From Candidatus Hydrogenedentes bacterium CG07_land_8_20_14_0_80_42_17 (GTDB lineage: Bacteria; UBA8481), in the NCBI GenBank assembly GCA_002780065.1, contig PEWQ01000094.1:1-6140 (forward strand): a stretch of 6,140 bases of DNA, given 5' to 3'. Made by a program: the position numbers and the translations under genes. Positions within the stretch are counted from its first letter, which is position 1. Each line of letters begins with the position of its first letter. Positions 1-6,090 of this stretch are shown here, piece by piece. The notes under the pieces were generated by a model. It made no database searches. It was not told the origin of the DNA and worked only from the letters and a program-made list of their open reading frames with translations.

Positions 1-118
1 CGATGATGTTCTTTTGGAAAATTGTAAAATGTTAAAGTCTCTTCAATATTTTCTTCAAGGCACTCACTAATGCCTTTTCACTTCTTTGATACCGCTCAAA
101 TAGTTCTGTTCTGAACAA

Positions 119-157
119 TCCATTCCGATAGCATTTATAGATGTTTCAGATGAATTA
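119..157 (+). repeat. 39-bp direct repeat, left copy: fragment of the M23 peptidase 3' end
   Basis: This segment matches 2758-2796 at 37 of 39 positions in the same orientation. Read on the plus strand it encodes SIPIAFIDVSDEL, against SIPIAFMNVSDEL in the right copy, where it is continuous with an M23 peptidase remnant. Similarity stops abruptly on both sides: the upstream bases do not match the peptidase core, and the downstream sequence diverges after the DEL codons. It is therefore a relic of a second peptidase copy or a product of rearrangement, not a gene. Confidence 0.75.
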
Positions 158-158
158 C

Positions 159-339
159 CCAACTTCAACACTTTCGAGGCTGAAATGAAGCTGGTAGCCA
201 AATAGAGGCCGAGTAGACAAAAAGTCTGCACTACAATCCCTTGCAATTTCTGGATTGAATCAGAAACCTGTCTACGATACAAACTTCAACTTTCCACAGG
301 CCGAAAATAGCCTATCTTTTTTAAAACTGTTGAAGTTGG
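159..339. repeat. 181-bp segment bounded by a perfect 12-bp inverted repeat
   Basis: CCAACTTCAACA at 159-170 is the exact reverse complement of 328-339, and a shorter related AACTTCAAC occurs at 285-293. With about 157 bases between the arms this is too open for a terminator hairpin. It could be the ends of a tiny mobile-element remnant or a duplication scar. No target-site duplication is evident, so I claim only the repeat itself. Confidence 0.4.
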
Positions 340-392
340 ATTAATTTTGAGGAATTTATTTTTTCGAAAGTACGCAACTTGACAGACGCTAC
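340..392 (+). repeat. 53-bp direct repeat, left copy
   Basis: The segment matches 2590-2642 with three mismatches, in the same orientation, at a spacing of exactly 2250 bases. The two copies enclose the whole glycosyltransferase block. The plus-strand frame reads INFEEFIFSKVRNLTDAT and is open from 334 to 447. Two of the three mismatches, and one just beyond the repeat, are synonymous third-position changes in that frame, so the repeat probably comes from a once-coding sequence. Read on the minus strand, its end (GTAGCGTCTGTCAAGTTGCG) also looks like an insertion-sequence end, but I cannot assign it to a family. Confidence 0.85.
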
Positions 393-479
393 CAAATTTG
401 AGCTGAAACTATCAAGGCAATGGCAAGTGAGGGAGCCAGCGTGGCAATAAGGCTAGGGAAGCGGCAATACATCGTCAAG

Positions 480-1745
480 TCAATAACCCTTATGCTGATT
501 CAAAATCGATTCGATCGCCGCGGAGATTCTTTCGACGGCGCGGCCATCATTCACTCCCCTGAAGTATTCAATGAATCTTATTCGGTTATCATTGTCTGAA
601 ACCAAAGCCTCGGCATTTTCCGGAGAACATATCTCGTTAGAGCGTTCCGCCAGTTCGTCGATGCCGATAACATTCATGACGTTGAACTTCTTCCATGGCG
701 GCCATTTCTCGGAAGCATCCTCCTCGATTGCGAAGATGGTTATTCCCTTCTCGACCGCTTCGCACAATGCCGACGAGAAGAAGGTAACAAGAACATCGGC
801 TCCAACGAGCGCGTGGCCGATTTCCTCATCGGCGCCGAGAATCTTGATGAAAGGATACTGAGCCAGGAACTCCATGGCGCAATCGCCGCGGCCAACGGCT
901 TGATCGGACGGATGAAGCTTAACCAGCAATTCCTTGCCGGAGGCCGGAAAATGATGAGCGAGATTATTCAACATAAGACGGTTATTTTCGGCGTATGAAT
1001 CGATGTAGTGCGGCCTGAGCGCGGCCAGGATGACGTGTGAGCTTTCACCGATCCCATATTGCTGATTCCAGTCGCGCCTGATCTGTTTTCTTGAAACTGC
1101 TGATGAGTTGTCAGCTTCTGGGAAACCCGTGATGAAGATTTGTTCTTCCGGCGCGCCCATTCTTGCCAGGATGTCGGCATTATAGCGGCTGAAAGCGATA
1201 TGATGCGATGCAAAGAGCGGGAGCGCCGAATATTGTTCCATGTATCCTTCGCCGTGCTGCAATGATAGAACAGGTATGCCGGCTTCGCGGCATGCATATA
1301 TGAACGCTCTCGATGGATTGCAGAATTCCTGGAAGAAGACAGCAAGCCGAGGTCTGTCGGAAGCAACATGGATTCGAGCCGCATCGAGGTAATATCTGAA
1401 ATTCACGCGATAGCTTTCAAAAATATCTTCGAGCCATGTTGAATCATTTACACTCGCCCTATGCAGGGTTTCAGACAGGGGAGTATCTAACGCAGTTGCG
1501 AAGATTGTATCGGGCGGCATATTTTTCCGGATGATTCCAATAATGGGAGCAGGTTGGAGGGAAATGCATGGAAAACGCATGCCCGCTGAATTCATGAATG
1601 AATCCAGCCTGCCGGAGAGCGATGAAGTCAGATCAAAGAATATCGGTTCATAACCGAGTTCAAGAAGTCTCTTGCCAATAGACAGCATTCTTCTGAGCGA
1701 TATGATGTCATATATGCTGACAAGAAAATAGATCCGACCGCTCAT
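480..1745 (-). CDS. Capsule/surface-polysaccharide GT-B glycosyltransferase-like protein
   Basis: This 421-residue protein lacks a signal peptide and is probably cytoplasmic, building a capsule, O-antigen or other surface glycan. The N-terminal half looks like a Rossmann domain (IYFLVS near residue 5, then GKRLLELGYEPIFF). The middle carries the landmarks of capsule-synthesis and CDP-glycerol-transferase-like enzymes: GIPVLSLQHGEG (about 156-167), a HIAFSRYNADIL segment (about 182-193) and ITGFPEAD (about 205-212). The C-terminal half has VKLHPSD (about 275-281) and a VLVTFFSSALCEAVEKG segment (about 318-334), the usual nucleotide-sugar or CDP-polyol site of this fold. The exact donor and acceptor cannot be read from the sequence. 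The start ATG overlaps the upstream stop (ATGA), indicating translational coupling. The gene is GC-richer than its flanks (about 58% at 781-840), suggesting transfer. It is full length for the family. Confidence 0.8.
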   Translation of the reverse strand: MSGRIYFLVSIYDIISLRRMLSIGKRLLELGYEPIFFDLTSSLSGRLDSFMNSAGMRFPCISLQPAPIIGIIRKNMPPDTIFATALDTPLSETLHRASVNDSTWLEDIFESYRVNFRYYLDAARIHVASDRPRLAVFFQEFCNPSRAFIYACREAGIPVLSLQHGEGYMEQYSALPLFASHHIAFSRYNADILARMGAPEEQIFITGFPEADNSSAVSRKQIRRDWNQQYGIGESSHVILAALRPHYIDSYAENNRLMLNNLAHHFPASGKELLVKLHPSDQAVGRGDCAMEFLAQYPFIKILGADEEIGHALVGADVLVTFFSSALCEAVEKGITIFAIEEDASEKWPPWKKFNVMNVIGIDELAERSNEICSPENAEALVSDNDNRIRFIEYFRGVNDGRAVERISAAIESILNQHKGY

Positions 1746-2197
1746 CTTTTTTTACCGTATATATTGCATGGGATTCCGGATGCGACGCATAATTTTCCTA
1801 TCGCCTCCCCAAACCAGCCATCCGGCTTGGGCATTGATATCGACTGGATTTGGTTTTCGTCAAAGAATCGGACGATGGTTACGAGCGGGTCGTATTTCGC
1901 AGGGCCGAGTATGGAAACCAGTCCGAATATGAACTCTTCAGAACTGCAGATATCCGGGTTTATCCTCGGCTTCATCTTCATTCTGTCGACGATTCTGTTT
2001 CGAATATCAGGATATTTGCTTAGCCAATACCTGCTGAGTTCACGATTCCTGATGCCGAACTTCTCCCACGATTTTTCTTTTCCAAAGATGAAGTAAGGTT
2101 TCGATTCGCTGTATTCCAGCTCGATATGATTTTCGTATGAACCGGCATCGGCGGGCCGAATTCCGTTTCTAACCAGCAGAATGTCGACCGGCATCAT
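1742..2197 (-). CDS. Unrecognised 151-residue protein in the glycosyltransferase operon
   Basis: I do not recognise this protein. It has no signal peptide or membrane segment and is rich in charged residues in the middle (WEKFGIRNRELSRYWLSKYP, then IRNRIVDRMKMK). The C-terminal third (YDPLVTIVRFFDENQIQSIS, then PDGWFGEAIGKLCVASGIP) resembles the beta-alpha-beta pattern before the central HG motif in capsule-type glycosyltransferases. It could be a shortened N-terminal domain of such an enzyme, but that is inference. It begins with two consecutive ATG codons. The first forms an ATGA overlap with the stop of the truncated glycosyltransferase, and its own stop overlaps the next start in the same way. 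The conserved coupling argues for a real translated gene. No strong Shine-Dalgarno sequence precedes it; the closest match is an AGG about 12 bases upstream. Confidence 0.6.
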   Translation of the reverse strand: MMPVDILLVRNGIRPADAGSYENHIELEYSESKPYFIFGKEKSWEKFGIRNRELSRYWLSKYPDIRNRIVDRMKMKPRINPDICSSEEFIFGLVSILGPAKYDPLVTIVRFFDENQIQSISMPKPDGWFGEAIGKLCVASGIPCNIYGKKR

Positions 2198-2667
2198 CTT
2201 AATACATACCTGAAAGCACTCATGTATCCGTCGATCACCATTCTGATATTGATCTGTTCCCTGATGAACCGCTCCGAATTATTTCCCATTTCCAATCTTC
2301 TCTTTTCATCGCCAAGCAAATTACCGATCTTGTCGCACATATCGTCCAGGTTTTCTTCCTTGAAGTATAGCCCGTTCCGGCCGTCGAAGACAAGATGCTT
2401 CTCCGTTCCATCGCATACGATCGGCAGGCCGAAGCACATAGCCTCATTGATGGAAATCCCGTCGACCAGTCTGCCGACGTGAATGATCCTCTGCTTCTTT
2501 CGCTCGATTCCGCCCGACTCCTCGATACTCTTTTTCGCGGCGAGAAGCATGTTTACCAACGTTTCCACAGCACGGCGGCGACGGCGGTTATTAATTTCGA
2601 GTAATTTATTTTTTCGAAAGTGCGCAACTTGACAGACGCTACTAATTGGATGGTGCCAGGCAGACAT
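2194..2667 (-). pseudogene. 5'-truncated GT4-type glycosyltransferase fused to foreign sequence
   Basis: The open frame is 157 codons, against roughly 350-400 for complete GT4 (glycosyltransferase group 1) enzymes. Only the C-terminal nucleotide-sugar-binding half is present: HVGRLVDGISINEAMCFGLPIV (about 63-84), FDGRNGLYF (about 94-102), then a DDMCDKIGNLLGDEKRRLEMG helix region. The N-terminal acceptor domain is missing. The first eight codons are antisense to the M23 peptidase remnant and codons 9-26 come from the 53-base repeat, so native sequence starts only near residue 27 (about 2589). No ribosome-binding site precedes the ATG at 2667. An enzyme lacking the first Rossmann domain should be inactive. 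The frame stays open to the ATGA junction with the next gene, so transcription may still pass through. Confidence 0.8.
2590..2642 (+). repeat. 53-bp direct repeat, right copy
   Basis: This is the partner of 340-392 and differs from it at three positions. In the plus-strand frame shared with the adjacent peptidase remnant, one difference turns a GAA codon into TAA (2602-2604) and the other two are silent. It forms the exact boundary between the higher-GC glycosyltransferase DNA on its left and the peptidase remnant on its right. Recombination between the two copies would delete 2250 bases and join the flanks in the same reading frame. Confidence 0.85.
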
Positions 2668-2832
2668 GTAGAAAGCGGAGAGGTTATTGCTCTTAGCGGC
2701 AACACATGATTTTCAACTCGACATCATCTCCTTTTTTATGTTGAAAGAGATGGTCGTTCCATTCCGATAGCATTTATGAATGTTTCAGATGAATTAGGTA
2801 TACCTCAAGCAGGAAGAACTTACAGAGGCTAA
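2644..2832 (+). pseudogene. Decayed 3' end of an M23-family (LysM/NlpD/LytM-like) metallopeptidase gene
   Basis: Read in one plus-strand frame, this encodes VPGRHVESGEVIALSGNT, a stop, then FSTRHHLLFYVERDGRSIPI and a tail ending at TAA 2830-2832. This is the classic end of an M23 zinc peptidase, where GxxVxxGxVIxLSGNTG is followed by STGPHLHF. It carries an internal TGA at 2707-2709 where Gly (GGA) is expected. The catalytic motif has decayed from GPHLHF to RHHLLF, so the second His of HxH, a zinc ligand in the family, is lost. The N-terminal part is missing, cut off at the 53-base repeat. Active relatives cleave peptidoglycan cross-links in the periplasm; this one cannot. Its stop overlaps the kinase stop by three bases on the opposite strand, so this 3' end is probably in its original location. 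Confidence 0.85.
2758..2796 (+). repeat. 39-bp direct repeat, right copy, inside the M23 remnant
   Basis: This copy matches 119-157 at 37 of 39 positions and encodes SIPIAFMNVSDEL as part of the peptidase tail. The two changes alter I to M and D to N. Since it is embedded in recognisable peptidase sequence, this is the parental context and the left copy is the displaced one. Confidence 0.75.
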
Positions 2833-4187
2833 TACTTGTATTCAGAACCGCCGATGAATTCACGCAGAAGAGCTTTCGAAGGCACAACACTTTCATCGGT
2901 CCAAGGTGTTATGCTCGCAAGCAAGTTGTAAACTCTTGTCGCGCGATTTAGACTGTCCTGTTTCGGAGTATCTTTCGGGATCGTTTTGCCCCATTCCTCA
3001 AATATGGATTTAAGTCTTGCCGACCAGAATGGAAGCTCGTAAGGCAAAGCTCCGTTGACAATATAATCAACAGCATTGACATAAGGAATGATATATCTCA
3101 GCTCCGACCTTCTGACGTAGTGCCAATGATCCAGCGTTCCCGAATACGATACATTGCGATTTTGAAAATCTCTTGTCATTCTTCTCAACAGTCTAATATC
3201 CGTCCAACGAATATAATTACCATCGACTCCGCGCATTTGCAAAAGCGTTTCAATGTATAATTTAAATTTGCTTTCATGCGGAATGCCTTTTGTCAATGGC
3301 TCATAGAGTCCATGCAGCGTGTCTATTAAAAGCATCTGACCCTTCTTCAATTTTATAGGATGAGTCGTTCCTTCTCGCTTTCCCGACTTAAAGTTAAAAA
3401 AAGGAGGATGCACTTCTTTGCCTTCGTAAATCTCATTCAAATGTTTATTCAAAAGTTCGAGATCCATAGCATCAGGAGTCTCGTAATCATAATCGCCGAA
3501 CTCATCTTTGGGGTGGTCTTCGAGATTATGAAAATAATTATCGACATGGTAAGGAATAAACTCGAAGCCCTCATTGCGAAGATGCTCCGCAATTTTAATC
3601 GTCGTAGTTGTTTTGCCGGAAGAGGAAGGACCGGCGACGATTACGAATTTGACCTCGTCTCTGCGTTTTAATATAGCGTCTGCGGCTCTAGCGATATCGA
3701 GCTGATACGCCTCTTCGCATTCTCTTATTAAATCCGGAAATGAACCATCGGCAATCCGTTCGTTCAGTTGATTTACAGTAGCGACATGATGGTCAATAGA
3801 CAAGTTCAATACCGACCATATTTTTTTCCATGGGATATTTTCACTCTGCCGAGGATTAATCGAATTCGGATCGATTTTATCACGCTTTACGCGTTTTCGA
3901 GCTCTTTCGTCGCGGTAAAGAATAAAAGCTTTTGATATTTTTACCTGTCCCGCCTCAATCAAAACTTTTTCAATTATATCCTGTGCCTCTTCAACAGAAG
4001 GAGTATCGCTTTTAATTTCAGATTTCATGAGCTGAAGCACCCGTTTAGTCAAAGCCTCCGCCATCGCCCTATCGCGTTCACCGGCGGCAATTGCAGCGCG
4101 ATAAATCGCATTAGTAATTCTAATCGAAGTAAATGGCACTATTGAACCGTCTCGTTTGATAATGTGATTGAATTGTATTTCGTTCAT
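2829..4187 (-). CDS. ATP-cone / uridine-kinase-like nucleoside kinase
   Basis: This 452-residue cytoplasmic protein has two parts. Residues about 7-100 form an ATP-cone regulatory domain (IIKRDGSIVPFTSIRITNAI near the start, closing with FILYRDERARKR near 88-99). Residues about 180-430 form a phosphoribulokinase/uridine-kinase-type P-loop kinase: Walker A GPSSSGKTT at 186-194, the acceptor-side HVDNYF at 214-219, YDYETPDAMD at about 233-242, and LLIDTLHGLYEPL at about 286-298 as the Walker B-like strand. An Arg-rich HWHYVRRSELRYI follows at about 354-366, where the lid lies in the family. The likely reaction is ATP- or GTP-dependent phosphorylation of uridine/cytidine or a related nucleoside; the cone suggests adenine-nucleotide control. 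The catalytic motifs are intact and length is typical of the fusion. Its start lies 91 bases from the divergent tamA start. Substrate is inferred, not shown. Confidence 0.88.
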   Translation of the reverse strand: MNEIQFNHIIKRDGSIVPFTSIRITNAIYRAAIAAGERDRAMAEALTKRVLQLMKSEIKSDTPSVEEAQDIIEKVLIEAGQVKISKAFILYRDERARKRVKRDKIDPNSINPRQSENIPWKKIWSVLNLSIDHHVATVNQLNERIADGSFPDLIRECEEAYQLDIARAADAILKRRDEVKFVIVAGPSSSGKTTTTIKIAEHLRNEGFEFIPYHVDNYFHNLEDHPKDEFGDYDYETPDAMDLELLNKHLNEIYEGKEVHPPFFNFKSGKREGTTHPIKLKKGQMLLIDTLHGLYEPLTKGIPHESKFKLYIETLLQMRGVDGNYIRWTDIRLLRRMTRDFQNRNVSYSGTLDHWHYVRRSELRYIIPYVNAVDYIVNGALPYELPFWSARLKSIFEEWGKTIPKDTPKQDSLNRATRVYNLLASITPWTDESVVPSKALLREFIGGSEYKY

Positions 4188-4193
4188 ATGAAA

Positions 4194-4222
4194 AAAATAC
4201 CTATTTGAAATTCTATTGTCAA
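4194..4222 (-). promoter_or_regulatory. Putative sigma-70-type promoter of the kinase gene, possibly leaderless
   Basis: On the minus strand a perfect TTGACA (-35, plus-strand 4217-4222) is followed after exactly 17 bases by TATTTT (-10-like, 4194-4199). A start seven bases downstream would fall on the A of the kinase ATG (4187), giving a leaderless transcript. The weak AGG upstream of the ATG lies inside this promoter and would then not be transcribed. The -10 matches only four of six consensus bases in AT-rich DNA, so this is a prediction. A TAGAAT hexamer further upstream is an alternative -10 without a good -35. Confidence 0.4.
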
Positions 4223-4278
4223 ATGATTGAAATTTTTTTCTTCTATTATTTCATTCAAACATGCATGATTATTGAGTT
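4223..4278 (+). promoter_or_regulatory. Leader region of tamA with a possible -10 element
   Basis: The tamA promoter must lie in the 91-base divergent spacer or within the kinase gene. The best -10-like hexamer is TATTAT at 4244-4249, about 30 bases before the ATG, but no -35 lies at the right distance (TTGTCA at 4216-4221 is 22 bases away and TTGAAA at 4227-4232 is 11). No clear Shine-Dalgarno sequence is present; the only purine run, GAG at 4274-4276, is too close to the ATG. An 8-base palindrome CATGCATG lies within 4258-4268. I cannot define the promoter more precisely. Confidence 0.2.
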
Positions 4279-6090
4279 ATGTTTTCGGTTCAAAATACAA
4301 TTGCAATTCTATTAATTGCCACTATGCCGCTCGCGGCGCACGCGGAGGATTCACGAGTAATCGTCGGCAAGATCGAGTTTACCGGCAATAAAGCTTTTAG
4401 CGATGCAAAGCTCCGTTCCCTGATGACTCAGGCAAAACGCCGTTTTTTTATTCTGCCGCGAGTTTATGACGACCTCGAACTGGAAAATGATCTTCGCAGA
4501 ATTGTGTCGCATTACCAGAAGCATGGCTACGTTTTCGCTTCAGCCACATCCGAAACAGTCGATATCTCTTCGAACCGCGCCAATGTAAATGTTTCGGTGA
4601 AGGAAGAGACAAAAGTGATTTTGCGTTCAGTCTCGATTGAAGGCTCGGCCGGCGGACTACAGTTTACGGAATTTTCAAAACTTCTAAGACTTCGATCCGG
4701 TTTGCCTTTTAATCCAATTGAGGCTTCGGAAGCCAGAACAAGAATACTCCGAAAGTTTTCTGATTACGGATTCGCATTTGCCGAAGCATCTCCGATAATG
4801 GATTTTCATGGAAACGCAGTGGATGTGACTTTTAGGCTCAATGCAGGGCCTCTTGTTTTTTTTCGAAAGGCTAATATAACCGGAAACAATGCAGTAAAAA
4901 GTTCAGCGATTGAAAAAGAAATTTCAATCAATAGAGGAGCAGTGATGCTTCAGCAGGATATTGCGCTGACACGCTCGCGGCTCGAATCGCGAGACCTATT
5001 TCGTTCGATAGTTATTGCACCGGTTATGGGAAGTGAAACCTCGTCTGAAATCGGGCGGGGGCATTCGGCATTCAAAACAATGGACGCTGATCTAGATATT
5101 TTGATCGAGGAGAAGAAGCCGCGATGGCTAGCAGTTCGCGCAGGATATGCGACAACCGACCGGCTGAATGGCGGAGTAGAATGGGGACATCGAAATGTGA
5201 ATGGTTACGGCAGAAAGGTTGTGCTGGGAGCAGAAGCGTCAGCAAGGCGAATTTTCGGCGCTGCAACTATTGTCGAGCCGTGGCCGATTAGCTGGGCAAA
5301 CACCGGTAGATTTCAATTGAAGGCTGAGGACTTCATTAGAGAAGCATTTACGGAGCGAAAATTTTCCGGAATAGTCGGACTAAATATTCCGCTTGGAATT
5401 TCTACTGTAGGAAAGGTCTCCATCGATGCGACGCGGTCAGAGATAAGAAAGGTCTTGGAAAATACCAGGAGCGAGATTTATGGAGATATCACTGATGGAG
5501 CTTACAATTATCTTGAATTGACCGGCGACATCGAACGAAATACTTACGATGACAGATCGTTTCCGCGCGAAGGGTCATTATCTCGTCTGGGAGTCTCAGT
5601 CACTGCTCTTGAGCTCGAGTCGTGGAAGGTGACCGGTCAGCTTGGCAAAGTGTATGAATTAAATGATAGAAACGTTTTAGCGTTCGGAGCTTCACTTGGT
5701 TTTACACAAGGATTCGGAAGCACTTCGAAATTACCTTCAGCCCGAAGATTTTTTCTCGGAGGTCCGGACAATCTCAGAGGCTTCAGACTTGACGATGTTG
5801 GCCCTAAAGATATCAATAAGCAGGCAGTGGGCGGAGATTTTTATGCGTTAGGTCAGGCCGAGTGGAGATTTTTTCCGACCGATAGAGGACACGGAGTCAT
5901 ATTCGGAGACGTCGGGCAAGTATTCAACCGCGCCTCTGATTTCGATATCTCCGCATTGGTTTACGATTTTGGAATTGGCATACGAGCTCACACTTCACTC
6001 GGTCCAATACGAATTGAATATGCGTGGCCTGTAGTTGACAGCAAAATCGAGCCGGCACGGCTGAATTTCAGCGTAGGTTATGCGTTCTAG
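4279..6090 (+). CDS. tamA: TamA-like Omp85-family outer-membrane assembly protein
   Basis: This 603-residue protein has a signal peptide (hydrophobic IAILLIATMPLAAHA, predicted cleavage after AHA at 22) and then three POTRA-like repeats: about 27-108 (VGKIEFTGNKAFSDAKL, YQKHGYVFASA), 113-190 (SVSIEGSAGG to FRLNAGP) and 192-278 (ANITGNNAVKSSAIEKEI to ILIEEKK). Residues about 281-603 form the Omp85 barrel. The lid-loop motif appears as GGPDNLRGF (494-502), equivalent to the family's VRG[YF], followed by FGDVGQVF (about 542-549), and the chain ends in aromatic Phe603 as a beta-signal should. E. coli TamA is 577 residues with three POTRA domains, so size and architecture fit TamA better than BamA, which has five. 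The gene overlaps a TamB-like start. The start is fixed by an in-frame TGA at 4273-4275; oddly, the signal peptide has no Lys or Arg in its n-region. Confidence 0.9.
   Translation: MFSVQNTIAILLIATMPLAAHAEDSRVIVGKIEFTGNKAFSDAKLRSLMTQAKRRFFILPRVYDDLELENDLRRIVSHYQKHGYVFASATSETVDISSNRANVNVSVKEETKVILRSVSIEGSAGGLQFTEFSKLLRLRSGLPFNPIEASEARTRILRKFSDYGFAFAEASPIMDFHGNAVDVTFRLNAGPLVFFRKANITGNNAVKSSAIEKEISINRGAVMLQQDIALTRSRLESRDLFRSIVIAPVMGSETSSEIGRGHSAFKTMDADLDILIEEKKPRWLAVRAGYATTDRLNGGVEWGHRNVNGYGRKVVLGAEASARRIFGAATIVEPWPISWANTGRFQLKAEDFIREAFTERKFSGIVGLNIPLGISTVGKVSIDATRSEIRKVLENTRSEIYGDITDGAYNYLELTGDIERNTYDDRSFPREGSLSRLGVSVTALELESWKVTGQLGKVYELNDRNVLAFGASLGFTQGFGSTSKLPSARRFFLGGPDNLRGFRLDDVGPKDINKQAVGGDFYALGQAEWRFFPTDRGHGVIFGDVGQVFNRASDFDISALVYDFGIGIRAHTSLGPIRIEYAWPVVDSKIEPARLNFSVGYAF

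Larger units (their letters stand above)
1..479. other. Gene-poor AT-rich region with repeat and gene debris
   Basis: I see no convincing gene here. The stretch is AT-rich (301-360 is about 27% G+C) and stop codons interrupt all frames. It contains a 39-base copy of the M23 peptidase tail (119-157), a perfect 12-base inverted repeat (159-170 with 328-339) and a 53-base direct repeat (340-392). A short open stretch in frame 2 (2-70) could be the last codons of a plus-strand gene entering from the left, but it matches nothing I recognise. A 71-codon minus-strand ORF (67-282) exists but runs antisense across the M23 tail copy, so I treat it as spurious. The last 85 bases before the glycosyltransferase stop resemble a badly decayed M23 core, at low confidence. 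Confidence 0.6.

Noticed and set aside
67-282. 71-codon minus-strand ORF with a hydrophobic stretch and a GGAAAG about nine bases before the ATG
   Set aside because: It runs antisense through the 39-base M23 tail copy, whose plus-strand frame has clear meaning in the right-hand copy. The ORF resembles no protein I know.
340-392. Repeat end GTAGCGTCTGTCAAGTTGCG (minus strand) as a defined insertion-sequence terminus
   Set aside because: It looks like such an end, but no transposase fragment, inverted partner or target duplication is visible, so I did not call a mobile element.
571-998. Plus-strand ORFs of 96 and 61 codons
   Set aside because: They are antisense to the well-supported 421-residue glycosyltransferase gene and show no family features.
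968-1384. 138-codon minus-strand ORF
   Set aside because: It is an alternative frame inside the 421-residue gene, whose own frame carries the conserved motifs.
1764-2096. 110-codon plus-strand ORF
   Set aside because: It is antisense to the 151-residue gene, which is supported by overlaps at both ends.
3360-3671. 103-codon plus-strand ORF with hydrophobic segments
   Set aside because: It is antisense to the nucleoside-kinase gene and covers its Walker A and acceptor-site region, so it is a shadow.
4855-4871. TTTTTTCGAAAGGCT in tamA resembling the middle of the 53-base repeat
   Set aside because: The match is limited to an AT-rich run around TTCGAAAG and lies in an intact tamA frame, so chance is the simpler explanation.
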